DNA of 42,841 nucleotides. It comes from an uncultured SAR86 cluster bacterium. Lineage in GTDB: Bacteria > Pseudomonadota > Gammaproteobacteria > Magnimaribacterales > D2472. Below the pieces are notes generated by a model that was given only the letters and a program-made list of their open reading frames with translations, had not been told where the DNA came from and ran no database searches. Both the position numbers and the translations under genes were made by a program. This document shows positions 33,635 through 41,152 of the stretch, in pieces (positions within the stretch are counted from its first letter, which is position 1; each line of letters begins with the position of its first letter). The stretch covers positions 69,164 to 112,004 of the forward strand of contig CACDVW010000001.1 in NCBI GenBank assembly GCA_902556355.1, read 5' to 3'.

Positions 33635-35419
33635 TTAGTATTCTATAAAGCTAGAGTTATCAATTAAAAACTGCTCAGAAACTTTTCTATCGCATTGACC
33701 TTTGTATCTCTGAGATTTTTCATCATATAAATCGTTTCCAACATATGTAAGCATTTGCAGCAAAACAACGCACTTTTCAAGATCATTCAATCTTGTGTCT
33801 AAATACAACTCATCCATAAGACTTTCAAACGTATTAGAATCATATGACATTTGCATTTCTTTCTTCTTATCAAGAATTAAAAATTTTCCGTTTCTACTTT
33901 TATTAGTATCATAAGGTTCCCATTTAATAGAGTTTGTTGATTCTCCAGGAATACTTTCTTTCGCAAAATTTGACCAAAATTTCATTAAATTTTTTGATGT
34001 AAATCTCTTGGATAGAGATGGCGGGTAAATCAAATCTGAAAGTGGGTAGCCTCCAACAAGCTTATAATCACTTGCCAAAAGAGGGATTTCAGTTGCATGT
34101 GCTGCACCAATAAGTTTCTTAAAATTAGCAATAAAAAACTTTCTATGATCGTCCCAATCATAACGGTAAGCATAAAGATTAGTGTTTCCAGTTTTTGCAA
34201 TTGATTGAAGAGGATAGTCTACTCCTCTAATTTTCCATGCAGAACTTCTATAATAATTAAAGGCATTAAATGCATCCTCATCTTTAAGAGTTACTTTTGG
34301 TACCCTAAAGATAGTTCCAAGTATTGAGTAATCAATATCAACAAAATACATTGCAGATGCAAGCCATAGCTTGACCTCATCTCTTGTTGAGCCTGCAATA
34401 ATAGGTACATCTTTCATATATTTTGGATTTGAAAGTGCTTTTCTCAGACCTTCTTCGGGAATCACAATTCCATCTGATTGTAAAAGCGGTAATTCTTGAT
34501 ATGATTTTCTATCAGAGTAATGTTTAAAAAAATCTTCAGTTGAAAGTGTCATTAGAATATCTCTCAGCTCATTTTTAGAATAGCTTTCTTGAATGCTAGA
34601 TTGATTTTTATCATCTAAAATCATGTTAACAACATTCCAACTCGAAAAATCTGAAGTTGAAGAATGCTCATCTTGTCTATATGCTTTTTCTTGATTTATT
34701 GTTGTCGTATAACCAGACATCGAGATAGCTTTCTGGAATAGTCCATTCGCATTATTAGATACTAATAAAGATAAAACATTATGACCTCCTGCAGACTCTC
34801 CAAATATTGTTATATTATTTGAATCTCCACCAAAAAGTTCAATATTCTTATTGACCCATTTAAGTGCGCTGATAATATCAAGAGTCCCAAAATTTGAGCT
34901 TTTATCAATTCCACTTTGAAAATTCTGTATAGATGGATGATAAAACCATCCAAATGGTCCAAGTCTATAATTTATTCTTACTACAATTACATTATGTTTT
35001 TTTACCATTTTTGAAAAATCATAGATATCTTTATAACCTGAAGTATTACCTCCCCCATGTATCCAAAACATAACCGGCAATTTCTGAGTATGTTTTTTAG
35101 GTTTATGAATGTCTAAATAAAGACAGTCTTCTGTACCTACAAAAACCTCGTCACTATTAACACCCCCAAGATTTGATGGCCTTTGTACACAAAAATTATC
35201 TTTTTTAGGCTGAATCTCTGTTTCAGTTGTTTTAATTTCTCGCGGTGCTTTCCATCTTAAAGATCCAACTGGTGGCTGCGCATAGGGTATGTCTTCATAG
35301 AATAAGACACCATTTTGGTTCTGTGCAGATATCTTTCCTGAAGATGTAAGTATAGAATTTTCAGTAGCGTTTGATGAAAAAGAATAAAATAGAATTAAAA
35401 TGTATAGGAAGCGTATCAT
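33635..35419 (-). CDS. Secreted type B carboxylesterase
   Basis: 594 residues with a signal peptide (about 1-18, SSNA). The alpha/beta-hydrolase carries VMFWIHGGGNTSGY (oxyanion hole), FGESAGGHNVLSLL (nucleophile Ser) and AAHATEIPLL (catalytic His), with the EDCLYLDIHKPK signature of cholinesterase/para-nitrobenzyl esterase-like type B enzymes. Periplasmic or exported hydrolysis of ester-containing organic matter is likely. Convergent with the TerB-like gene; upstream is the tRNA. Confidence 0.88.
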   Translation of the reverse strand: MIRFLYILILFYSFSSNATENSILTSSGKISAQNQNGVLFYEDIPYAQPPVGSLRWKAPREIKTTETEIQPKKDNFCVQRPSNLGGVNSDEVFVGTEDCLYLDIHKPKKHTQKLPVMFWIHGGGNTSGYKDIYDFSKMVKKHNVIVVRINYRLGPFGWFYHPSIQNFQSGIDKSSNFGTLDIISALKWVNKNIELFGGDSNNITIFGESAGGHNVLSLLVSNNANGLFQKAISMSGYTTTINQEKAYRQDEHSSTSDFSSWNVVNMILDDKNQSSIQESYSKNELRDILMTLSTEDFFKHYSDRKSYQELPLLQSDGIVIPEEGLRKALSNPKYMKDVPIIAGSTRDEVKLWLASAMYFVDIDYSILGTIFRVPKVTLKDEDAFNAFNYYRSSAWKIRGVDYPLQSIAKTGNTNLYAYRYDWDDHRKFFIANFKKLIGAAHATEIPLLASDYKLVGGYPLSDLIYPPSLSKRFTSKNLMKFWSNFAKESIPGESTNSIKWEPYDTNKSRNGKFLILDKKKEMQMSYDSNTFESLMDELYLDTRLNDLEKCVVLLQMLTYVGNDLYDEKSQRYKGQCDRKVSEQFLIDNSSFIEY

Positions 35420-35473
35420 TTAATATAAAATTAATTTTTTATAGAAGTCGAGAACATTAATTATATATTATTT

Positions 35474-35550
35474 CGGGATGTAGCGCAGTCTGGTAGCGCA
35501 CTACACTGGGGGTGTAGTGGTCGTCGGTTCAAATCCGGCCATCCCGACCA
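35474..35550 (+). tRNA. tRNA-Pro (anticodon GGG)
   Basis: 77 bases. Acceptor arms CGGGATG (35474-35480) and CATCCCG pair fully, followed by discriminator A and encoded CCA (35548-35550). D-loop AGCGCAGTCTGGTAGCGC, anticodon stem CTACA/TGTAG with loop CTGGGGG giving GGG, and T-arm GTCGGTTCAAATCCGGC are all present. Confidence 0.96.
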
Positions 35551-35555
35551 TTAAA

Positions 35556-35831
35556 TTAATTCAAAAAAGATTTAACGTTATTTGAGCTTTTAAAGGTAAA
35601 TTTTGATCTTTTGTTGATTATAAACTCTTCCTTTGTTTTAGGATTTCTGCCGATTCTTTGAGGTGTTATTTTTTTTTCAAAGGTACCAAATTTAGATATT
35701 TTTATAATATTATTGCGGCCCTTATCTTTTAAAAGTTTAAGAAAGCTATTTAAAAAATTTTCACTTTCATTTAAAGAAAAATGAGCCTTGGTAGAGATAT
35801 TTTTTGAAATATCTTTTTTACCAAGGCTCAC
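35556..35831 (-). CDS. HU/IHF-family DNA-binding protein
   Basis: 91 residues, the normal length. The DNA-bending arm region is FGTFEKKITPQRIGRNPKTKEEF, with the family RxGRNPKT core and the intercalating proline; KFTFKSSNNVKSFLN is the C-terminal strand/helix. The Gly after NPKT is replaced by Lys. It is more divergent than typical HupA or IhfA, so a specialised paralogue is likely. The start is a GTG (35829-35831), as no ATG exists; the codons for the first 17 residues form a long hairpin (35782-35830) that would bury the start. It lies 14 bases after the stop of the large surface-protein gene. Confidence 0.82.
   Translation of the reverse strand: MSLGKKDISKNISTKAHFSLNESENFLNSFLKLLKDKGRNNIIKISKFGTFEKKITPQRIGRNPKTKEEFIINKRSKFTFKSSNNVKSFLN
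35782..35830 (-). terminator. Terminator-like hairpin overlapping the HU-family start codon
   Basis: Arms TGAGCCTTGGTA and TACCAAGGCTCA (12 bp, perfect) at 35782-35793 and 35819-35830, with an inner AGATAT/ATATCT stem (35795-35800 / 35809-35814). Read on the minus strand, it follows the surface-protein stop by 15 bases and is followed by ATTTTTCTTT, a good intrinsic terminator. It also covers the first 17 codons of the HU-like gene. Confidence 0.7.
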
Positions 35832-35845
35832 AAGCTTAAGCTTTC

Positions 35846-38800
35846 TTAGTTTTCGTTCGTTCCTGTGCCTGTACCTGTAGCTGTATTACCATTGGTTGCA
35901 GTTGCACCATCGGCATATCCAACATCATCGTTAGGATCGTTTAGAATTGTCACTACGATTTGTTGGTCAGTAGCATTGCCACTTGCATCAGTTGCAGTAA
36001 CTGTTGCAAGGAAATCAAGTTTACCATCATCAGGGTTATACATGCTGTCATAGTCTACAACAAAGTTAAACGTTATTAACGCTGAAGAAGCATCAATACT
36101 CAATGCGTTAGCTCCAGCCGTACCGTTGGAAGCTTCGATATTGACTAAACTAAATGTAACTCTACCATCTCCTGATACAGGATTATGTCTAGTAGCACGA
36201 GTATTTTGCTCAACTGTAGGACTTCCTACGTTGGTCACACCTTCAAGAACCTGGAATAGGCCAGAGGATGTAAACACAGGAGCTGTAGTATCAACAACGT
36301 TAACAGTTCTGGTTGCTGTTGAAGTATTATCTTCAGAGTCAGTAGCTGTATAGGTTATTGTGTAAGTACCTGTCACGGCTGAATCAACATATGGGCTACC
36401 GCCTCCCTGATCTAGGAAAGTTTCACCAGATACTACAACAGTAACATTTGGATCATAGTCGTCAGTAGCTGTTGCTCCAGCGTCTGTATAAATATCACCT
36501 AATTCATGGGTTACAGTAGCAGAACCATTTAGCGTAATAGTTGGAGCTGTATCTCCAGCTGTTCCAGTTCCAGTACCTGTTCCCATACCTGTAGCAGTAC
36601 CACTACCAGTAGCATTTTCTCTACCAGTATCATCGTTAGGATCGTTTAATACGGTAACTGTGATCTGTTGTGTAGTATAGTTTCCACTTGGATCAGTTGC
36701 TTTAATAAGAGTTACATATTCAAGCTTACCTTCCTCATCATACATGCTGTCATAATCCTGAGCATATTTAAAGGTTAGTTCCCCTGAAGATTTATTAATA
36801 GCTAAATCATCTTGAATTAAGATATCAAATTCAACTTGACCTCTTCCAGTTGTAGGATCATGTCTAGTAGCACGAGTATTTTGCTCAACTGTAGCGAAAC
36901 CAATACTGAGGTTCCCCTCAAGAACTTCATAGTTACCAGAAGATGTGAACACAGGAGCTGTAGTGTCAACAACATTAACAGTTCTAGTTACTGTTGTAGT
37001 GTTATCTTCATCATCAGTAGCTGTATAAGTTATTGTATAACTACCTATCGTACCTGAATCAACATATGGACTTCCACCTTCTTGATCTAAGAAAGTTTCA
37101 CCAGATACTTCAACGGTCACAGTTGGATCATAGTCGTCAGTAACTGAATATTCATCTATGTAAACATCACCTAATTCATGAGTGACTGTAGAGCCTCCAA
37201 CCAATGTTATGACTGGGGCTGTATCTCCAGCTGTACCAGTTCCAGTACCTGTTCCAGAACCTGTTTCAGTACCAGTACCAGTAGCATTCTCTCTACCAGT
37301 ATCATCGTTAGGATCGTTTAAAACGTTAACTGTAATAGTTTGGTTAGTAGCATTGCCACTTGGATCAGTTGCAGTTACAACTGCAGTATATTGAAGCAAG
37401 CCTTGTTCATCATACATACTGTCATAATCTTGAGCAGTGTTAAACGTTAACAATGCTGAAGAAGGATCAATACTTATATCACTACTATCAATAGTAAAGG
37501 TTACCTGGCCTTTTGTGCTGCCAGGAACTACTTTAGTAGCTAGTGTGTCTTGTTTAACAGTTACATAACCAATGTTAGTAATACCCTCAAGTATTTCAAA
37601 GTTTGGTGATGAGGTGAATACCGGAGCTGTAGTATCAACAACATTTACAGTTCTAGTTGCTGTTCCAGCATTTCCAGAAGCATCAGTAGATGTATAAGTA
37701 ATTGTATAAGTGCCAACTATACCTACATCAACAAACTCACTACCAGCTTGATCTAAATAAGATTCACCCGAAGTTACGACAGTAACATCACCAGATGCAT
37801 CTGTAGCTGTTGCACCTGCATCTGTATAAGTATCACCTAATTCATGAGTTACTGTAGCCGAACCAGTAACAGTAACAACCGGAGCTGTGGTATCAACAAC
37901 GTTTACAGTTCTAGTTGCTGTTCCAGCATTTCCAGAAGCATCAGTAGAAGTATAAGTAATTGTATAAGCCCCAACTTTTGTTGTATCTACAGTACCTGTA
38001 GTTACAACAGTAACATCTCCAGAAGCATCAGTAGCTGTTGCTCCAGCATCTTCATAAGTACCAGCAAGTTCAACAGTAGCTGGATTGTCTCCAGTTACAG
38101 TAACAACTGGTTTAGTTGTATCAACTACTGTTACAGTTCTAGTTGCTGTTCCAGTATTACTAGATGCATCAGTAGAAGTATAAGTAATTGTATAAGTCCC
38201 AACTTTTGTTATGTCTACAGTACCTGAAGATGTAACACTCACACTTCCGGAAGCATCAGTAGCTGTTGCACCTGCATCTGTATAAACATCACCTAATTCA
38301 TGAGTTACTGAAGCCGAACCAGTAACAGTAACAACAGGATCTGTAGTATCAACTACGGTTACAGTTCTAGTTGCTGTAGCAGTGTTACCATCATAGTCTG
38401 TAGCTGTATAAGTAATTGTATAAGTTCCCACTACATTTGTATCAACACTACCAGAAGAGGAAACGGTAGTTGATCCGTGGAATGCATCATTAGCAGTTGC
38501 TCCAGCATCAGAATATGCAGTCCCTAATTCTACTGTGACTGAAGAGCTTCCATTAATAGTAATAACTGGAGGAGTATTGTCATTATAACCATCATCAGCA
38601 AGATTATTTAGGATAGCAATAGACCCTAATCCTATTAAAGCTTTCTGTATGAGAGAAAGTTCAGCTGTAATTTGACTAAGTCTTGATGAAATAGCTCTGC
38701 TTCTTGTAGGGCTTTGTGAAGCACCTTGTTCTGCCTGAAGATAGGCTGCTTCTGCCATTAATGATTCTCTTTGAGTATTTAGCTCAGAAATACTCATTTT

Positions 38801-38947
38801 ATCAATCCTATTTTCTATTACTGCAATGTCTTCTGCTGATAACACATCTTTGTCTGCAAAAGCATCAAGTGATATCGAACTAAAAAATATAACAGCAAGT
38901 GCTAGAAGTTTAGTATTTTGTAATTTCATTTTTTGATTCCTCTTCAT
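35846..38947 (-). CDS. Large DUF5011/cadherin-like repeat surface protein
   Basis: About 1,033 residues from the ATG at 38945-38947 (SD AGAGGA); a second start 18 bases on also has GAGGAA. Signal peptide to about residue 30 (LDAFA-D), then a heptad-rich helical region to about residue 110 and a short hydrophobic LIGLGSIAIL stretch. The rest is six DUF5011 Ig-like domains, each with THELGDxYTDAGATATD and TGTYTITYTATD. The last three are each followed by a cadherin-like domain (VFTSSxxxxxLEG ... DYDSMY ... VLNDPNDD). Gly-Thr linkers (TGTGTGTG-type) separate the composite units. No LPxTG, PEP-CTERM, autotransporter barrel or RTX motif is seen, so the anchoring route is unclear. It is probably an adhesin or matrix protein, perhaps bound to the polysaccharide exported by the upstream Wza-type gene. 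Confidence 0.8.
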   Translation of the reverse strand: MKRNQKMKLQNTKLLALAVIFFSSISLDAFADKDVLSAEDIAVIENRIDKMSISELNTQRESLMAEAAYLQAEQGASQSPTRSRAISSRLSQITAELSLIQKALIGLGSIAILNNLADDGYNDNTPPVITINGSSSVTVELGTAYSDAGATANDAFHGSTTVSSSGSVDTNVVGTYTITYTATDYDGNTATATRTVTVVDTTDPVVTVTGSASVTHELGDVYTDAGATATDASGSVSVTSSGTVDITKVGTYTITYTSTDASSNTGTATRTVTVVDTTKPVVTVTGDNPATVELAGTYEDAGATATDASGDVTVVTTGTVDTTKVGAYTITYTSTDASGNAGTATRTVNVVDTTAPVVTVTGSATVTHELGDTYTDAGATATDASGDVTVVTSGESYLDQAGSEFVDVGIVGTYTITYTSTDASGNAGTATRTVNVVDTTAPVFTSSPNFEILEGITNIGYVTVKQDTLATKVVPGSTKGQVTFTIDSSDISIDPSSALLTFNTAQDYDSMYDEQGLLQYTAVVTATDPSGNATNQTITVNVLNDPNDDTGRENATGTGTETGSGTGTGTGTAGDTAPVITLVGGSTVTHELGDVYIDEYSVTDDYDPTVTVEVSGETFLDQEGGSPYVDSGTIGSYTITYTATDDEDNTTTVTRTVNVVDTTAPVFTSSGNYEVLEGNLSIGFATVEQNTRATRHDPTTGRGQVEFDILIQDDLAINKSSGELTFKYAQDYDSMYDEEGKLEYVTLIKATDPSGNYTTQQITVTVLNDPNDDTGRENATGSGTATGMGTGTGTGTAGDTAPTITLNGSATVTHELGDIYTDAGATATDDYDPNVTVVVSGETFLDQGGGSPYVDSAVTGTYTITYTATDSEDNTSTATRTVNVVDTTAPVFTSSGLFQVLEGVTNVGSPTVEQNTRATRHNPVSGDGRVTFSLVNIEASNGTAGANALSIDASSALITFNFVVDYDSMYNPDDGKLDFLATVTATDASGNATDQQIVVTILNDPNDDVGYADGATATNGNTATGTGTGTNEN
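35862..37325 (-). repeat. Tandem composite repeats of about 675 bp inside the surface-protein gene
   Basis: The DUF5011 plus cadherin-like unit and its Gly-Thr linker recurs with linker starts near 35862, 36541 and 37213, about 680 and 672 bases apart. Long stretches are near-identical (for example around THELGD and the VLNDPNDD block). Such repeats are prone to unit gain or loss by recombination and to misassembly. Confidence 0.75.
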
Positions 38948-39192
38948 ATCATTTCCTCTTTTAATGATTTTGTAAGTACTTATAAACAATCAATCGGCTT
39001 AATTGAGCCATTAGAGACTAATATAACGCATATTAATTTATTATTCATTAATTAATTAACATTTATTTTAAGTACTTAGATTATGGATTATATATAATTT
39101 TGAAACTAAGTAAATTTTTTTATGTTTTTTTTTAACTTATATTTATAAAAAATTTTTTTGAAGTAATAATTAATGAATAGACAATAAAATAT
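38948..39192. promoter_or_regulatory. Intergenic region upstream of the surface-protein gene
   Basis: 245 very AT-rich bases (T-rich tracts at 39110-39130). It contains the palindrome TAAGTACTTA twice (38973-38982 and 39069-39078). The nearer copy is about 30 bases upstream of the start codon. A similar AAGTACTT lies upstream of the TonB receptor gene. No gene or RNA is recognised here. Confidence 0.45.
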
Positions 39193-41133
39193 TTATCCTT
39201 CGAAAGGTCGAAATTTTACTAATAAATCATACAAAGTGTACTTCCTGTTTAGCTTTTGCCCAGGGTTTTTTGTAAGAGGTCTCCACATATAATTTCCAAC
39301 ATTTCCACCTAATGGAATATTGAAATATATTCCTTTATCAAATGAGCCCTCGCCAAATTCCTTAGTAGAAACATTAGTCAAGGTAACAAAACCACCAAAC
39401 TTTGTTCCATTTTCAAATGTTCTTGAAATCTCAAAAGTTCCGCCTAGATCTCCAGCAAGATATTCACCAACTGATACTTTGGCATCGAAAGGTATTATTT
39501 TTTTATTTCTAAAATGAAAATTAAATGAGCCTACTGTATTTTTATAATCTAATGTCCCAAACCTTAATTCATAATCCCGTTTTACTACATCAAAAACTTC
39601 GAAGCCATAAGCATAATCTTTGCCATTGTCAAAATATAAATACTCAAACCCATATCCAGAGAACATTTCCTCGAGCAATCCTGCTGTAATAACTATATGG
39701 TTATTTTCTCTTGGAGAAAAGTGGTAATCAAATTGAGCTCTTCCAATTACTATACGACCATCAAAATCATTTAAGTATTTTTTAATATCTGTTCTAACTT
39801 CAGCTGGGCCAATATCTACAGGTGGATATGTTAAATCTTCAAAATTATCCCATATGGAATATTTAAGATTATATGTAAAGAAAAAGTTCTCTGAAAAAAT
39901 ATATTCACCATCATTATTTAACATAACAGAAAGTTTAAGAAAATCCTCTCTAGCTGCAAGAAAAGGCCTAACAGTTACTCTTGTATCTTGATAAAAAGAA
40001 GCTTTTCCTTGCCTTTGATAGATTTGTTTAGCCCTGTTTTTGAATGCCTGATCAAACTCGTCATCAGCATTAAGCCCGTGAATTTTATAATTAACTTTAA
40101 TATCTTTATTAATTCCACTTTCACCCTTAGCTGTCATTATTATTTCTTCTATAATGTCTAGGCTTGGATGGGAAAATTGCATTACCTCAATGCCGATAGT
40201 GTCTTCATCCTCAAATATTTCATTAATGCCAAGTCCATTTGCTTGAATGTTTCTTATAAAGGATGTTTCTTTGCTTTCATTATCTATTTTTGTAGGTGTG
40301 ACATATTTAAATTGCTTAGCCTCGAGACCTTGTTTCACAGAAAATTTTAATGAAATAGTATTACCTCTTTCAGCGGAAAGACCAATGTTAATATTATCAC
40401 TATATAAATAATCAAATCCGAAAGAGATTCTGCTTTTAGGATCATCAAATGGAAGCTCAGGCCTTGAAGTAAGTGTTGAATCGTGTTCGACTTTTAATAG
40501 CACCTTAGGATGAATTGCATAAGAAATTCCGTAAAAAGGTGATACATTTTTTCCTGAAAATATAGAATCAGAGGCAATTTTACCTCCCTCAATATTTAGA
40601 ATCCCAGGCCTATCTTCAAAACTGTCACTAAAAAAGGTAAATGGGTTTCTAAAATCCGAAGTGCCATTAAGCGTTCCCCATCCTAGGCCAAAGTGCATAT
40701 CTAATTTATTAATCCCATAACTTCCAACAATGTATTCAGAACTATAAAGACCGGTTCCCCCTATGTCATTTAAACCTACAGCAATGGCAGGCAAAAATCC
40801 CTCTTCTTTAAGTCTTATTTTAAAATTAAATCCTTTATCCTTTCTGCAATTTTGAAAATTGCAACCCACTGGATTATCTTTTATGTTTGAATAAAATATT
40901 GATGCTTCAAGCCAGTTAAAAGGTGAAGATGTAATATTCATTTTTTGATCAGGTGATCCGTAATAAAAAGTAAAGCCATGTGAGCCTTCGCTATATATTC
41001 GAGCGGTTGGCATATTTATTAATCCAATCATGCCATGGTTATTATATGTATTGTATTTAAAGCTGTCGGAATAAATATTCGGTATTATTAAAGAAGTACA
41101 AATCAATAAAAATAGCATTCTTTTTATTTTCAT
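39193..41133 (-). CDS. YjbH-family outer-membrane/exopolysaccharide protein
   Basis: 646 residues. Signal peptide to about residue 22 (IYS-D), followed by the YjbH/GfcD-type opening MIGLINMPTARIYSEGSHGFTFYYGSPDQ and strand-rich repeats (alternating aromatic and polar residues), including FLPAIAVGLNDIGGTG and SPFYGISYAIHPKVLLKVEHD. YjbH proteins are predicted outer-membrane barrels required for export or attachment of exopolysaccharide. Located 19 bases after the Wza-type gene, the arrangement of GfcD/GfcE-like capsule operons. The C-terminal PLTKNPGQKLNRKYTLYDLLV lies after the barrel-like part. Confidence 0.8.
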   Translation of the reverse strand: MKIKRMLFLLICTSLIIPNIYSDSFKYNTYNNHGMIGLINMPTARIYSEGSHGFTFYYGSPDQKMNITSSPFNWLEASIFYSNIKDNPVGCNFQNCRKDKGFNFKIRLKEEGFLPAIAVGLNDIGGTGLYSSEYIVGSYGINKLDMHFGLGWGTLNGTSDFRNPFTFFSDSFEDRPGILNIEGGKIASDSIFSGKNVSPFYGISYAIHPKVLLKVEHDSTLTSRPELPFDDPKSRISFGFDYLYSDNINIGLSAERGNTISLKFSVKQGLEAKQFKYVTPTKIDNESKETSFIRNIQANGLGINEIFEDEDTIGIEVMQFSHPSLDIIEEIIMTAKGESGINKDIKVNYKIHGLNADDEFDQAFKNRAKQIYQRQGKASFYQDTRVTVRPFLAAREDFLKLSVMLNNDGEYIFSENFFFTYNLKYSIWDNFEDLTYPPVDIGPAEVRTDIKKYLNDFDGRIVIGRAQFDYHFSPRENNHIVITAGLLEEMFSGYGFEYLYFDNGKDYAYGFEVFDVVKRDYELRFGTLDYKNTVGSFNFHFRNKKIIPFDAKVSVGEYLAGDLGGTFEISRTFENGTKFGGFVTLTNVSTKEFGEGSFDKGIYFNIPLGGNVGNYMWRPLTKNPGQKLNRKYTLYDLLVKFRPFEG

Positions 41134-41152
41134 AAGAATAGATGCCTTTAGA

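Noticed and set aside
35474-35831. tRNA-Pro as integration site for an element carrying the HU-like gene
   Set aside because: No repeat of the tRNA 3' end and no integrase in the window.
37844-38227. Plus-strand ORF of 127 codons, rich in Ser, Cys and Asn
   Set aside because: It is the antisense shadow of the repetitive Thr/Ser codons of the surface-protein gene; it has no domain and its repeats mirror the coding strand.
35862-38600. CRISPR-like regularly spaced repeats
   Set aside because: The repeats are protein-domain repeats of variable spacing with an intact reading frame, not 25-40 bp repeats with unique spacers.
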